Part shown: positions 10,555-20,049 of the stretch, piece by piece
Layout: each line of letters starts with the position of its first letter
Position numbering within the stretch: position 1 is the stretch's first letter
Source: Bacteroidota bacterium
GTDB taxonomy: Bacteria > Bacteroidota > Bacteroidia > Bacteroidales > FEN-979
DNA: 64,000 bases
Direction of reading: 5' to 3'
NCBI GenBank assembly: GCA_026391735.1
Contig: JAPLDL010000015.1
Coordinates: forward strand, 1 to 64,000
Position numbers and translations under genes: made by a program
Notes under the pieces: generated by a model
Told to the model about the DNA's origin: nothing
Database searches by the model: none
The model's input: only the letters and a program-made list of their open reading frames with translations

Positions 10555-11664
10555 ATGAAAAAGCTCTCTTGTATTCTTTGCCTGCTGCTACTGGGGTTGA
10601 TTTTACCAATGACACCTGCCCTTGGTCAGGACATGAATTACACTCAGTATTTCAGCACGCCTCTGTATGTGAACCCGGCTTATACGGGTATCAATACAGG
10701 GGTTCGTGCAAGGTTCATGTTCAGGGATCAATGGCCTTCTGCTCCGATAGCATACAAATCCTATTATTTCTCGGCCGACCTGGGTGATCGTGCACTTCCC
10801 GGAGCTGGAGGATTGGGCCTGGTTGTTCAGTCAGACAATCCCGGGGCAGGTTTGATCAACAACCTGAATGCCGCCCTGACCATTGGTGTCCGGATCCCGA
10901 TCACAAGTTTCCTGGTAGCCCAGGTTGGTGTCAAAGCAGGTATTATGCAGAGAAGGATTTCTTATGATGACCTTGTCTTTACAAGCAGCCTTGATCCAAG
11001 ATACGGGAATATTTACCAGAGCGGTTTCACCGATTTCAATGCCAGTAAAAGAGTAGTCCCCGATTTCGGCGCCGGTGGTTTATTACAGTTCTCCTCCACC
11101 GAAGGAAATGTCACCGGAAATGTTGGTTTCGCAGTGGATCACATCTTCAAACCTGATGTATCATTTCTTTCGGTAGGGTCATCGCAATACCCCAGGAAAT
11201 GGGTCGGCCACCTTGACCTGGTTTTCTCAACCGGTCCGGGCGGTAGCTCCGCCGGCATGTATTCCAGTTCGGCAGAACCCCTGAAGATCAACGTAGGCGC
11301 ATTGTATATGAACCAGTCAAACCTAAACTCCCTTGAATTTGGGCTAAACCTGTTAAAATATAATATCTACCTGGGTTGCTGGTACAAGAGCACTCTGACC
11401 GGGGTTGTGAACAGTTCCTGTGCAGTTCTGGCAGGCTATAAATACAATTTCTATGATAATATGAGCATTAAATTCATGTACTCATATGATATCCAGGTAA
11501 GCGGCGCATTGCAGGGTACAGGCGGGGCGCATGAGATCAGCCTTATCCTCGAATTCGACAAACTGTCGATTTTCGGAGGAGGTGGCGGAGGCAATTCCCT
11601 CCCGGGTGGTGTCGGTGGCGCCAGGAAATACGGCGGCCCTATGGAATGTCCAAGTTTTTATTAA
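10555..11664 (+). CDS. PorP/SprF family type IX secretion outer-membrane protein
   Basis: This 369-residue protein has a signal peptide ending near residue 24 and the family hallmark just after it (YTQYFSTPLYVNPAYTG, then RFMFRDQWPS). An amphipathic beta-strand pattern follows, as expected for an outer-membrane barrel of the PorP/SprF family. The C-terminal tail is Gly-rich (FGGGGGGNSLPGG). Members of this family work with individual type B C-terminal-domain substrates of the type IX secretion system; SprF is needed for SprB export. The location 21 bases after the giant PKD gene makes that protein the obvious substrate. A strong terminator follows the gene, so the pair probably forms a two-gene operon. 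Confidence 0.93.
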   Translation: MKKLSCILCLLLLGLILPMTPALGQDMNYTQYFSTPLYVNPAYTGINTGVRARFMFRDQWPSAPIAYKSYYFSADLGDRALPGAGGLGLVVQSDNPGAGLINNLNAALTIGVRIPITSFLVAQVGVKAGIMQRRISYDDLVFTSSLDPRYGNIYQSGFTDFNASKRVVPDFGAGGLLQFSSTEGNVTGNVGFAVDHIFKPDVSFLSVGSSQYPRKWVGHLDLVFSTGPGGSSAGMYSSSAEPLKINVGALYMNQSNLNSLEFGLNLLKYNIYLGCWYKSTLTGVVNSSCAVLAGYKYNFYDNMSIKFMYSYDIQVSGALQGTGGAHEISLILEFDKLSIFGGGGGGNSLPGGVGGARKYGGPMECPSFY

Positions 11665-11690
11665 CAGTAATGTTTTCTGATTTAAAACAG

Positions 11691-11723
11691 GAAGCCGGGT
11701 TGGTCCCCGGCTTCTTTTGCTTT
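11691..11723 (+). terminator. Rho-independent terminator after porP/sprF-like gene
   Basis: A perfect 9-bp stem (GAAGCCGGG 11691-11699 with CCCGGCTTC 11706-11714) encloses a 6-base loop and runs into TTTTGCTTTT. The T-rich side faces the + strand, so it ends the PKD-PorP/SprF transcript. It abuts the end of the converging icd gene. Confidence 0.85.
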
Positions 11724-12985
11724 TACATATTTACAATGATCTCAGTCCCGAACTCAGAGCATTTTAATTTCGTAGCTCCTTCCATCTGCCGCTCAAAGTC
11801 GTAGGTCACCCTCTTTTTCGCAATTGCCCCTTCAAGTCCTTTGACGATAAGGGCCGCAGCTTCATTCCATCCCATATACTCCAGCATCATAACACCCGAA
11901 AGGATCAAAGAGCCCGGGTTTACCTGGTCTTTGTTTGCATATTTCGGAGCTGTGCCATGCGTAGCTTCAAATACTGCATGTCCTGTCAAATAATTGATAT
12001 TGGCCCCTGGAGCAATCCCTATCCCGCCGACAATGGCTGCCAGAGCATCGGAAATATAATCCCCGTTAAGGTTCAGTGTGGCAATCACCGAATATTCAGC
12101 GGGACGCGTCAGTATCTGCTGCAGGAAGGCATCAGCGATAACGTCTTTGATTATGATACGCCCTTCGGAAACGGCCTTCTTTTGCGCTTCATCCGCCATC
12201 TGTTCACCATCCTTTTCTTTAATTTTGTCATATTGCGCCCAGGTAAACACGTTTCCGCTGAATTCCCGCTCAGCCAAAGCATAACCCCAGCTTTTGAACT
12301 GTCCTTCGGTATACTTCATGATATTCCCTTTGTGGACCAGTGTCAGCGATGGAAGCCCTTTTGCAATGGTATATTCAATGGCGGCCCTGACCAGGCGTTC
12401 AGTCCCTTCTTTTGAAACAGGTTTGATCCCTATGGAAGAGCTCTCAGGAAACCTGATCTTCTTAACTCCCATCTCCCCGATCAGGAAGTCCAGGACTTTC
12501 TTTACTTCAGGCGTTCCGGCCATCCATTCAATACCGGCATAAATATCTTCGGAATTTTCACGGAAGATTACCATGTCGGTTAGTTCCGGCTTTTTAACAG
12601 GTGAGGGTACCCCCTTGAAATACCTTACCGGCCTCAGGCAAACGTAAAGATCAAGGATCTGCCTCAAAGCCACATTGAGGGAACGTATTCCGCCGCCAAC
12701 GGGTGTTGTCAGAGGTCCTTTAATGGCAACCAGATATTCCCGGATCTCATCCAGGGTGGACTGAGGCAACCATTCCCCTGTTTGTTTGAATGCTTTTTCA
12801 CCTGCAAGGACTTCTTTCCAGTATATCTTTCTTTTTCCTGCGTATGCTTTTTCAACTGCTGCATCGAATACCTTAACACTTGCACTCCATATATCAGGCC
12901 CAGTGCCATCTCCTTCAATAAATGGTATCACAGGATTCTCCGGAACTACCAGCCGGCCATTGGACAATGTTATCTTTTCTCCCAT
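11723..12985 (-). CDS. icd: Isocitrate dehydrogenase (NADP+-dependent type)
   Basis: This 420-residue protein has the length and motifs of the E. coli-type homodimeric enzyme, which converts isocitrate to 2-oxoglutarate and CO2. Visible motifs are the N-terminal [11 protein letters not shown], the substrate loop [23 protein letters not shown], the segment [26 protein letters not shown], the metal-binding [14 protein letters not shown] and [17 protein letters not shown]. The Lys-Tyr after HGTAP corresponds to the NADP-selecting pair of the E. coli enzyme, so NADP+ is favoured over NAD+. The gene is on the opposite strand from aconitase and citrate synthase but only 4.8 kb away, giving a TCA-cycle neighbourhood. 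It lies 63 bases downstream of the acyl-CoA-synthetase-like gene on the same strand and may be co-transcribed with it. Confidence 0.95.
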   Translation of the reverse strand: MGEKITLSNGRLVVPENPVIPFIEGDGTGPDIWSASVKVFDAAVEKAYAGKRKIYWKEVLAGEKAFKQTGEWLPQSTLDEIREYLVAIKGPLTTPVGGGIRSLNVALRQILDLYVCLRPVRYFKGVPSPVKKPELTDMVIFRENSEDIYAGIEWMAGTPEVKKVLDFLIGEMGVKKIRFPESSSIGIKPVSKEGTERLVRAAIEYTIAKGLPSLTLVHKGNIMKYTEGQFKSWGYALAEREFSGNVFTWAQYDKIKEKDGEQMADEAQKKAVSEGRIIIKDVIADAFLQQILTRPAEYSVIATLNLNGDYISDALAAIVGGIGIAPGANINYLTGHAVFEATHGTAPKYANKDQVNPGSLILSGVMMLEYMGWNEAAALIVKGLEGAIAKKRVTYDFERQMEGATKLKCSEFGTEIIVNM

Positions 12986-13029
12986 GTTTTAAATCTGTTT
13001 GTTGTTAATTCTGTTTATTTGCGGCATTT

Positions 13030-13050
13030 GTAAATCGTAAATCGTAAATC
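13030..13050. repeat. GTAAATC x3 heptamer repeat at a gene end
   Basis: Three perfect copies of GTAAATC lie between icd and the 1,540-aa gene. The TGA stop of the latter (13049-13051 on the minus strand) is formed at the edge of the last copy. This is one of several 7-bp tandem repeats in the window. Confidence 0.8.
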
Positions 13051-16000
13051 ACAACACCTTCACCAGGGCACCCCATTTTCGGTCAATCTCAAAAAAATGT
13101 TTCATATAGTAATTTCCAAAAAGGAAATGTGCCTTAATGACTTTAATTCCGTAAGCCGACATGCTGACAAAGAAATTCGCCGTCATAGCCGCGGCTATCC
13201 CTTTTCCCTGGAGGGCCGAAGTTACAACGATTCCGTCAAACAGCACTGTAGTTTCATCCAGGTAATGCCAGGTAAGCCCGCCGATAATTTTTCCCTGTTC
13301 ATCTGCTACGACGTGCTGATGATCCTTTTTGCTGATCTCTTTGGGATAATTTTCCCTGAAAAACATCTGGTACAATTGACCTATTTCCCTGGGTTCCGAA
13401 GGCTCAAACTGAGTGTAATGTTTTCCGTCCTTATCATGGATTTCGAATCGCACCTGCAAATGTTCTTTGAAATGTTCGCCTATTTTCATAAGGTCAATAT
13501 GCTGGTCGGTCTGTAACCTCGGAAAGACCATATGGCTGAATACATTTTTATCTTCTTCTGCTGATAAGGATGATTGAAGGTCAGACAGTTCTATCATCTG
13601 GATAGGCAGAGTGCTTTGGTCTTCCTGCATTTTCTCAAGAAGGGTGTCAAACGGGATTGTTACCTCCTGAGAGAAATCCATAAAATAGGTATGCCTGTAA
13701 AACGAATACCTGATCAGGTCGGGCCACGAACTCAGTCTGAACAGTTCCATGAGTTCTGTGATGGTTTGTTCCTTGGCTGCTGCCGTGGTAAGCGGGTTCA
13801 TCCTGAACCAGTCGATATACTGGTCTATTGCAGAATACAATGAGAGCGGCAGGTGAAAGCGTTTAATGTTTTCGGAAAGATATTTATTCAGATGATCTTT
13901 AAGGCTGGTCTGATCATGGCAGATGACCTTATGTTTTTTCAATTCCATGCTGAGCCTGCCAAGGAATTCAATCGCTTCTTCCTTCCCCAGAGCTTCAATG
14001 CTTGCGTCGAAGATCCAGTTTATCTCGATCTGTTTTTTCACCCAGGGATACAATGCTGCAGTTTTGCAATAATAATCCTGGACCATCGGAATGACCAGTG
14101 AAAGAGGGTTCCTGTATTCAGACCATCCCGTGAGGGTAAGGATCACGGCTGATTCGCGGAAGTCCATCTCAGGGATGGAAATATTGGTTGGAGTGATTGC
14201 GCCGGGCACGATCTGGTAACCGCTATGGTGCCAGGCTTTAAATACAGTGGCCAGGGAACGGATAAAGACTTTTTTCCATGCATTGGGTTTGACATAACCC
14301 GAAGACCGATGAATTTCGGCAAACTCCCTGATCTTGTCCCAGGCTGTGAGTCCGCCGATATACTGCGTGCTTAGAAGCCCCAGGCCAGGCCTGCTGCTTC
14401 CTAGGAGTGAGGCAACCGCTGCACCGTAAGGGAACCCGGCCAATGAAGCCTGCCAGTAAAAGGTATCGGGGTTGGGCTTGAATTCAGGGTTGTTGCTGAT
14501 CACAACATGCAGGTCAAAATGTTTCCCCGCACGGGTATTTACGCTCAGCCTGTAATGTTTGAATTCCTTATAGGCCAGCAGGCGAAGGATCCAGATCCCT
14601 CCTTTGGGGACATCCTTAAGGTCAAATCCCCATTCATTGAAAGTAAGGACAATGCTTTCTTCAAGAAATCTTGTGGTCTGGAAAATCTTAAGGAGCCTGG
14701 CCTTATCCGTTTCCTGTATACCATGTTCGAATACCAGCTTTGATTTCCAGGTTGATAGCGGGTATTTCGGAACCCGGCCTTCCATCTGCTTCTCAAAGAC
14801 CTGGGCCAGCCTGTAAAAAAAATCTTCGGCTTTTTTCGATAGCCAGGGGTCCTGGCGGTGAAGGATCCATCTCGATAATTCGGCCCTCACCGGTACATAG
14901 AAATCAAGGTGCTGAAGTGCAAAGTTGTACAACATCCTGAGAATATCCTCGAATTGGTGGCGCATCCTGGGCGGGGCGGGCCATGAAAAATGGGTACGGT
15001 AAAAATATAGCCTTTGTTTTAGCGCATCAAGCCTATGTTTCCCTATTTTGGAAGAGGCGATGGCACGGATCGACTGCTCGTTAAGGAAGGAGAGCCCCGA
15101 CTCAAGGAACATGGGAAGGTTGGGAATAGTCTCAGGCTGGGGCGCCTGAATCAGGATGGTGCGGTATGCCAGGCAACGGATATCTTCGGAAGGATGGAAA
15201 GCGAGTGATTCCAGCCTGAGCCTAAGCACTTCGGCCAGCCTGGGTTCCGACTCACCGAAAAACTCACCGATCTTCTCTATCGCCGATATTGCCTCAGGTT
15301 CCGGCCCGAAAAGAGCCTGACACAAGAGCAGGTTAGCCCTGGTCAGCAGTTGGTCGCGGATATTGCCCGGGGCTTTGCATTCCCCTTCACGGATAGATCG
15401 GGGCTCAGCGATATAAATACCCTCGGTAATTCCTTTCACCGGAACATCCCAGCCCTCCTTCACAGGACAGAATGCGATAAGGGAAGGGTTCCCGGTCCAA
15501 AGTTTGGGAGAGCGTGTAAACAATCCAAGGTCAATGATATTGGTGCTGAGGCCGTATTCCAGGTCTCCGATGACCCAGCCTCCGGTTTTACGCTTCAGGA
15601 GCTTAAGGACCTCATTGGTTCTCTTATTTGTAAGTCCGTCCCGGGTAAAAACAATATCAGTCTCAAGTATGCCAAGATCCCGGTAAAACCATTTGGGTAT
15701 GGAAACCGTGATTCCGGGCTTTTCTACCAGGACAAAATTGCTTTGATACAGCGAATCTATAAGCCCTGAAAAATTAACCTCAATAGCTTTCCTGTTGAAA
15801 GACCCTTTTGGAGTTAATTCCCCTTTTTCGGCACTGAATTCCCTTTCAAGGAGTGTGAAATTCACTACCCTTTCGTAAGGGGCCACATCTTTATTGGCCG
15901 ACATGACGATCTGGTGGAAATACTCTCTGAGGTTGTCGCCTTTACATGATTTGAAGAGTGAATCAGAGGTGTCGGGGGCAATGAGAAGAACATTATAGGG

Positions 16001-17671
16001 TCTGTTATCCCCAACAACAAATGTGCTTTTTATGCCGGGAACATGGTTGAATTTCTTTTCAATCACCTGGGGAGCGACGGTCTGCCCGCGATTATTCTTA
16101 TAAATATCCTTTACACGGTCAACGATTTCATGATATCCGTCAGTATTGATAATAAATACATCGCCTGTTTTCAGCCAGTAGTCCTTCTTTTCTGAAACAG
16201 GATAAGGTATGCTTCCGCCTGGAGGTGCATCTTCAAGGTAGCGGGCGATATAATGGCCGCTGATCTCAAGTTCCCGGTTTTCATTAAGCCTGGTAACCAC
16301 ACCGGGGAGGGGAATGCCGACTTTAAAATCCTGGTATTTGAAAGGAGGCGTCATGGTTATTCCTCCGGTTGCTTCAGTCATGCCGAAACCACTGCACAGA
16401 GCCACCCCATGGTTGTTAAAGAACCTGAATACGTTCGGATCCAGGTACCCGGCTGCACTAAGCCCCCATTTAAGCCTGTTCCCCAGAATATCCTCCAGCG
16501 CACTGGCCCTCAGGTTAGTGCTCTCGATGCCGCTAATCCTTTCCTGGCATTTTTCATACAGTTCCTGCCAGCGAAGGGGAATGCTGATAAACCCGCTGGG
16601 GTTGATCCTGGGGAAAACAGAGAATAAGGTTTCGGCCGAATTGTTTCCGGCAAAAACGTAAGTGCCATGCCAGAAAATAGCCCCTGTCATTTCGAGATAA
16701 CGCCCGAAGGTATGGAAGAGGGGAAGATAACAAAGAAAAGTTTCGTTGCCTACTTCGGGAAGAGCGGCAGCGCGGGCAAAGCGCTTGGATACAATATTGT
16801 ATATCGAAAAAGAAACTCCCTTTGGTAAACCGGTACTGCCCGATGTGAACATGGTCGTTGCAACAGTATTGGTCGGTTTAAATGGTTTCGAAGAAAGGAG
16901 ATTCTCGATTTCCGATCTCGAGATCTTTTTACATTCCTCCTGAAGGTAATGGACAGCAGAGGCTTTTTTTGAGCCCTGGCTCATCGTATAGATACGGAAT
17001 GGTACTGCTGTGAGTTCGCTCACTTTCTCGAGGACCGATACCCTCTGGGGAGTGTCGGCAACAGCAATATTGACTGAAAGTTTATTAAATAAAGGTACCA
17101 GAATCTCGGCGCCGAAATGAGTGCTGAAGGGTGAAATGAATATGCCTGAGCAAAGGCAGGACAGATCGACACAAGCACCCTCCACGCAGTTTTCGGTATA
17201 CAGGGCAACCCTGGGTTCATCACCGGCGGCATTGTAGAATACAGCTGCAATTTCTTTCAGATGGCGGTAGATCTGCTCATAGGTCCAATCCAAAGCGGGC
17301 GATACCGAAAGGTCTTTGAACAGCAATTGGTGAGGGTGTTCATTTACCCTTTGCTGCAAGAGATCGTTAAGAGAGTATTGAGTCTGCTGGAGGATCCTGA
17401 AAACCGTTTGTGCCCACCTCTCCCTTTGCCCTGTATCAAGATTGCTCAGGAATATGGAACGCCCGGTCTCATTGAGGAATTCCAGCCATTTTTCCCTTTC
17501 ATGGTTATCATTCAGTTTTCCCTCAAGGGTAAACCCGGTTTTCATCTTAGCCGGGGCCGGCGTTTTCCATTTGGATATGGATGCTTCAGCCTCAGCCAGT
17601 ATTTTTACCGCTATCGACTGCCTTTGCCTTTCTTTCGCATTTTTCCAGGTGTCAAGTAATCCGCCCAGCAT
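13049..17671 (-). CDS. AMP-binding (acyl-CoA synthetase-like) protein fused to an unassigned region and a GNAT domain
   Basis: This 1,540-residue protein is a fusion. Residues ~95-640 are an ANL adenylate-forming domain of the long-chain acyl-CoA synthetase type. It has the phosphate loop TSGSTGLPKG at 276-285, GFGMTEATGG, the Asp motif LKTGDVF, the hinge DRVKDIYKNNRG and the C-terminal catalytic-Lys region LTPKGSFNRKAIE. Residues ~650-1420 form a large region I cannot assign; its best-conserved-looking part is around 'WHHSGYQIVPGAITPTNIS'. Residues ~1440-1540 resemble a GNAT acyltransferase (VVTSALQGKGIAAAM is the acyl-CoA-binding turn). It probably activates a fatty or other carboxylic acid as the AMP ester and CoA thioester, and may pass it to an acceptor via the GNAT domain. 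No signal peptide or membrane segment is obvious. The gene is divergent from aconitase. Confidence 0.8.
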   Translation of the reverse strand: MLGGLLDTWKNAKERQRQSIAVKILAEAEASISKWKTPAPAKMKTGFTLEGKLNDNHEREKWLEFLNETGRSIFLSNLDTGQRERWAQTVFRILQQTQYSLNDLLQQRVNEHPHQLLFKDLSVSPALDWTYEQIYRHLKEIAAVFYNAAGDEPRVALYTENCVEGACVDLSCLCSGIFISPFSTHFGAEILVPLFNKLSVNIAVADTPQRVSVLEKVSELTAVPFRIYTMSQGSKKASAVHYLQEECKKISRSEIENLLSSKPFKPTNTVATTMFTSGSTGLPKGVSFSIYNIVSKRFARAAALPEVGNETFLCYLPLFHTFGRYLEMTGAIFWHGTYVFAGNNSAETLFSVFPRINPSGFISIPLRWQELYEKCQERISGIESTNLRASALEDILGNRLKWGLSAAGYLDPNVFRFFNNHGVALCSGFGMTEATGGITMTPPFKYQDFKVGIPLPGVVTRLNENRELEISGHYIARYLEDAPPGGSIPYPVSEKKDYWLKTGDVFIINTDGYHEIVDRVKDIYKNNRGQTVAPQVIEKKFNHVPGIKSTFVVGDNRPYNVLLIAPDTSDSLFKSCKGDNLREYFHQIVMSANKDVAPYERVVNFTLLEREFSAEKGELTPKGSFNRKAIEVNFSGLIDSLYQSNFVLVEKPGITVSIPKWFYRDLGILETDIVFTRDGLTNKRTNEVLKLLKRKTGGWVIGDLEYGLSTNIIDLGLFTRSPKLWTGNPSLIAFCPVKEGWDVPVKGITEGIYIAEPRSIREGECKAPGNIRDQLLTRANLLLCQALFGPEPEAISAIEKIGEFFGESEPRLAEVLRLRLESLAFHPSEDIRCLAYRTILIQAPQPETIPNLPMFLESGLSFLNEQSIRAIASSKIGKHRLDALKQRLYFYRTHFSWPAPPRMRHQFEDILRMLYNFALQHLDFYVPVRAELSRWILHRQDPWLSKKAEDFFYRLAQVFEKQMEGRVPKYPLSTWKSKLVFEHGIQETDKARLLKIFQTTRFLEESIVLTFNEWGFDLKDVPKGGIWILRLLAYKEFKHYRLSVNTRAGKHFDLHVVISNNPEFKPNPDTFYWQASLAGFPYGAAVASLLGSSRPGLGLLSTQYIGGLTAWDKIREFAEIHRSSGYVKPNAWKKVFIRSLATVFKAWHHSGYQIVPGAITPTNISIPEMDFRESAVILTLTGWSEYRNPLSLVIPMVQDYYCKTAALYPWVKKQIEINWIFDASIEALGKEEAIEFLGRLSMELKKHKVICHDQTSLKDHLNKYLSENIKRFHLPLSLYSAIDQYIDWFRMNPLTTAAAKEQTITELMELFRLSSWPDLIRYSFYRHTYFMDFSQEVTIPFDTLLEKMQEDQSTLPIQMIELSDLQSSLSAEEDKNVFSHMVFPRLQTDQHIDLMKIGEHFKEHLQVRFEIHDKDGKHYTQFEPSEPREIGQLYQMFFRENYPKEISKKDHQHVVADEQGKIIGGLTWHYLDETTVLFDGIVVTSALQGKGIAAAMTANFFVSMSAYGIKVIKAHFLFGNYYMKHFFEIDRKWGALVKVL

Positions 17672-17709
17672 TCAGCTAAAATTAAATCAGAATCATTAAA
17701 CGAAATATG

Positions 17710-17717
17710 CAAATTTA
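17710..17717 (-). promoter_or_regulatory. Putative -7 box for the AMP-binding/GNAT gene
   Basis: On the minus strand this reads TAAATTTG, a perfect TAnnTTTG match 38 bases before the ATG. No clear -33 element is seen, so confidence is low. Confidence 0.3.
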
Positions 17718-17731
17718 TCGATTCAAATTGT

Positions 17732-17739
17732 TAATTTTG
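17732..17739 (+). promoter_or_regulatory. Putative -7 box for aconitase
   Basis: TAATTTTG matches TAnnTTTG and ends 26 bases before the aconitase ATG, a plausible leader length. It nearly abuts the opposing box for the divergent gene. No good -33 element is visible. Confidence 0.33.
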
Positions 17740-17765
17740 AATTCGAATAAAAGATATTTTTTATC

Positions 17766-20024
17766 ATGTTGCTTAAACTTGAAAACATTGCGGCTATCTA
17801 TCAGAAGATCAGTGCATCAACAGATAAGGCCAGAAAGATATTCAACCGACCCTTAACCCTTACAGAAAAGCTGTTATACGGGCATTTGTTTGATGCAGTC
17901 CCGGATGAACCTTATCGCAGGGGAGTCGATTATGTGAATTTCCAGATTGACCGTGTAGCCATGCAGGACGCAACGGCACAGATGGCACTTCTCCAGTTTA
18001 TGACAGCGGGAAGGCTTTCCTCGGCTGTACCTGCAACGGTGCATTGTGATCATCTGATCCTGGCGAAAGAAGGAGTGAGTCACGACCTTTCAGCTGCCCT
18101 TTCCCAAAATGAAGAGGTATATAATTTCCTTCAATCCGTTTCGGCAAAATACGGGATAGGTTTCTGGAAGCCCGGGGCCGGCATCATACACCAGGTGGTT
18201 TTCGAAAATTATGCTTTCCCCGGTCAGATGATGATAGGGACCGATTCCCACACCCCCAATGCCGGTGGACTGGGGATGCTTGCCATTGGGGTCGGAGGCG
18301 CCGATGCGGTCGATGTAATGTCGGGTATTCCGCTCGAGCTTAAAATGCCAAAGATCATGGGAATTGAACTCAAAGGCAAGCTCAGCGGCTGGGTCTCACC
18401 CAAAGATATCATCCTGTTTCTGTCGGGCCTGCTTACTGTAAAAGGCGGTACAGGATTCATCATCGAATATTTCGGCGAAGGGGCTGAATCCCTTTCCTGC
18501 ACGGGCAAAGGCACAATATGTAATATGGGAGCCGAGGTAGGCGCTACCTGTTCAGTCTTTCCCTATGACGCCAGCATGAAACGTTACCTGGAAGCTACCG
18601 GGCGAAAGGTTGTTGCCGGGAAGGCCGACGAATATGCTTCGTTTCTGAAGGCCGATCCTGAAGTGGCAGCTGATCCGGGAAAATATTACGACCATTTTAT
18701 TACGATCAACCTTTCGGATCTGGAACCCTATGTAAACGGACCGTTTACACCCGACCTGGCCAACCCGGTTTCGGCTCTGCCGGCTTTTCTGAAAGAAAAT
18801 AATTATCCCGACACACTTGAAGTCGGGCTTATAGGTTCCTGCACCAACTCATCCTACGAGGACCTTTCAAGGGCCGCGTTTATTGCGCGCCAGGCAAAAG
18901 CCAAAAAACTGAATGTCAGGTCGGGGTTCATCATTACTCCCGGTTCGGAGCAGATCAGGTTTACAGCTGAGAGGGATGGGCTGCTTGATGCTTTTGATGA
19001 GATAGGGGGGGTGATCATGGCTAATGCTTGCGGACCCTGTATAGGGCAATGGTCAAGAAAGATGGACGATCCTGAAAGAAGGAATTCGATTGTCACATCC
19101 TTTAACAGGAACTTCGCCAAGCGTAACGACGGCAATGCCGGCACCCATGCCTTCGTCGCTTCGCCCGAAATGGTTACAGCCATGGCCCTGGCCGGGAGAC
19201 TTTCTTTCAATCCGGTTAAAGATACTATTATGAATGCGGATGGCGTTGCGGTTAAGCTCGACGAGCCGCAAGGTTACGAACTGCCTCCCAGGGGTTTCGA
19301 CGTGAAGGATACGGGCTTCCTGGCTCCTCCCGAAAACAAGGAAGGGATCAGCATAGCCGTGAATCCGGGCTCCAGCAGACTTCAGCTCCTCGAACCGTTT
19401 GATGCCTGGGACGGGAACGATATTAAAGGAATGCGACTGCTTATCAAGGCAAAAGGCAAATGTACAACAGACCATATCTCAATGGCCGGCCCCTGGCTGA
19501 AATACCGAGGGCACCTCGACAAGATCTCCGATAACCTTCTGATGGGAGCGGTCAATGCATACAACGGAAAGACAAATTCGGTTAAGAATGCAATAACCGG
19601 AGAATATTCCGAAGTTTCAAAGACAGCCAGGTATTATAAAGCCAGTTCCATACCCTCGCTGGTAGTTGGCGATGAAAATTACGGGGAAGGATCGTCAAGG
19701 GAACATGCCGCCATGGAACCAAGATATCTTGGTGTAAGGGTCGTTCTGGTAAGGTCTTTCGCCAGGATTCATGAAACCAACCTGAAAAAACAGGGGATGC
19801 TTGCTCTCACTTTTGCCAACCCGGCCGACTATGACAATATCCTTGAAAACGACACGTTTGACCTGGAAGGGCTTGATGCTTTTGCGCCAGGCAGGCACCT
19901 TACGCTAACAGTTCATCATGCCGGCGGAAGCAGCGAAGAAATCCGCCTTAACCATACCTATAGTGATCTGCAGATCAGATGGTTCAAAGCCGGTAGTGCA
20001 CTTAATTCAATGAAAAACAATTAA
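17766..20024 (+). CDS. Aconitate hydratase (mitochondrial type)
   Basis: This 752-residue enzyme interconverts citrate and isocitrate using a [4Fe-4S] cluster. Family motifs are intact: [53 protein letters not shown], and the cluster cysteines in [12 protein letters not shown] and [10 protein letters not shown]. The swivel-domain motif [16 protein letters not shown] is also present. Length and sequence fit the mitochondrial-type aconitases common in Bacteroidota rather than AcnB. It is followed after 25 bases by citrate synthase, so the two probably form an operon for the first two steps of the TCA cycle. Confidence 0.95.
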   Translation: MLLKLENIAAIYQKISASTDKARKIFNRPLTLTEKLLYGHLFDAVPDEPYRRGVDYVNFQIDRVAMQDATAQMALLQFMTAGRLSSAVPATVHCDHLILAKEGVSHDLSAALSQNEEVYNFLQSVSAKYGIGFWKPGAGIIHQVVFENYAFPGQMMIGTDSHTPNAGGLGMLAIGVGGADAVDVMSGIPLELKMPKIMGIELKGKLSGWVSPKDIILFLSGLLTVKGGTGFIIEYFGEGAESLSCTGKGTICNMGAEVGATCSVFPYDASMKRYLEATGRKVVAGKADEYASFLKADPEVAADPGKYYDHFITINLSDLEPYVNGPFTPDLANPVSALPAFLKENNYPDTLEVGLIGSCTNSSYEDLSRAAFIARQAKAKKLNVRSGFIITPGSEQIRFTAERDGLLDAFDEIGGVIMANACGPCIGQWSRKMDDPERRNSIVTSFNRNFAKRNDGNAGTHAFVASPEMVTAMALAGRLSFNPVKDTIMNADGVAVKLDEPQGYELPPRGFDVKDTGFLAPPENKEGISIAVNPGSSRLQLLEPFDAWDGNDIKGMRLLIKAKGKCTTDHISMAGPWLKYRGHLDKISDNLLMGAVNAYNGKTNSVKNAITGEYSEVSKTARYYKASSIPSLVVGDENYGEGSSREHAAMEPRYLGVRVVLVRSFARIHETNLKKQGMLALTFANPADYDNILENDTFDLEGLDAFAPGRHLTLTVHHAGGSSEEIRLNHTYSDLQIRWFKAGSALNSMKNN

Positions 20025-20049
20025 TTACTATTAAATAACACGCTTCAAT

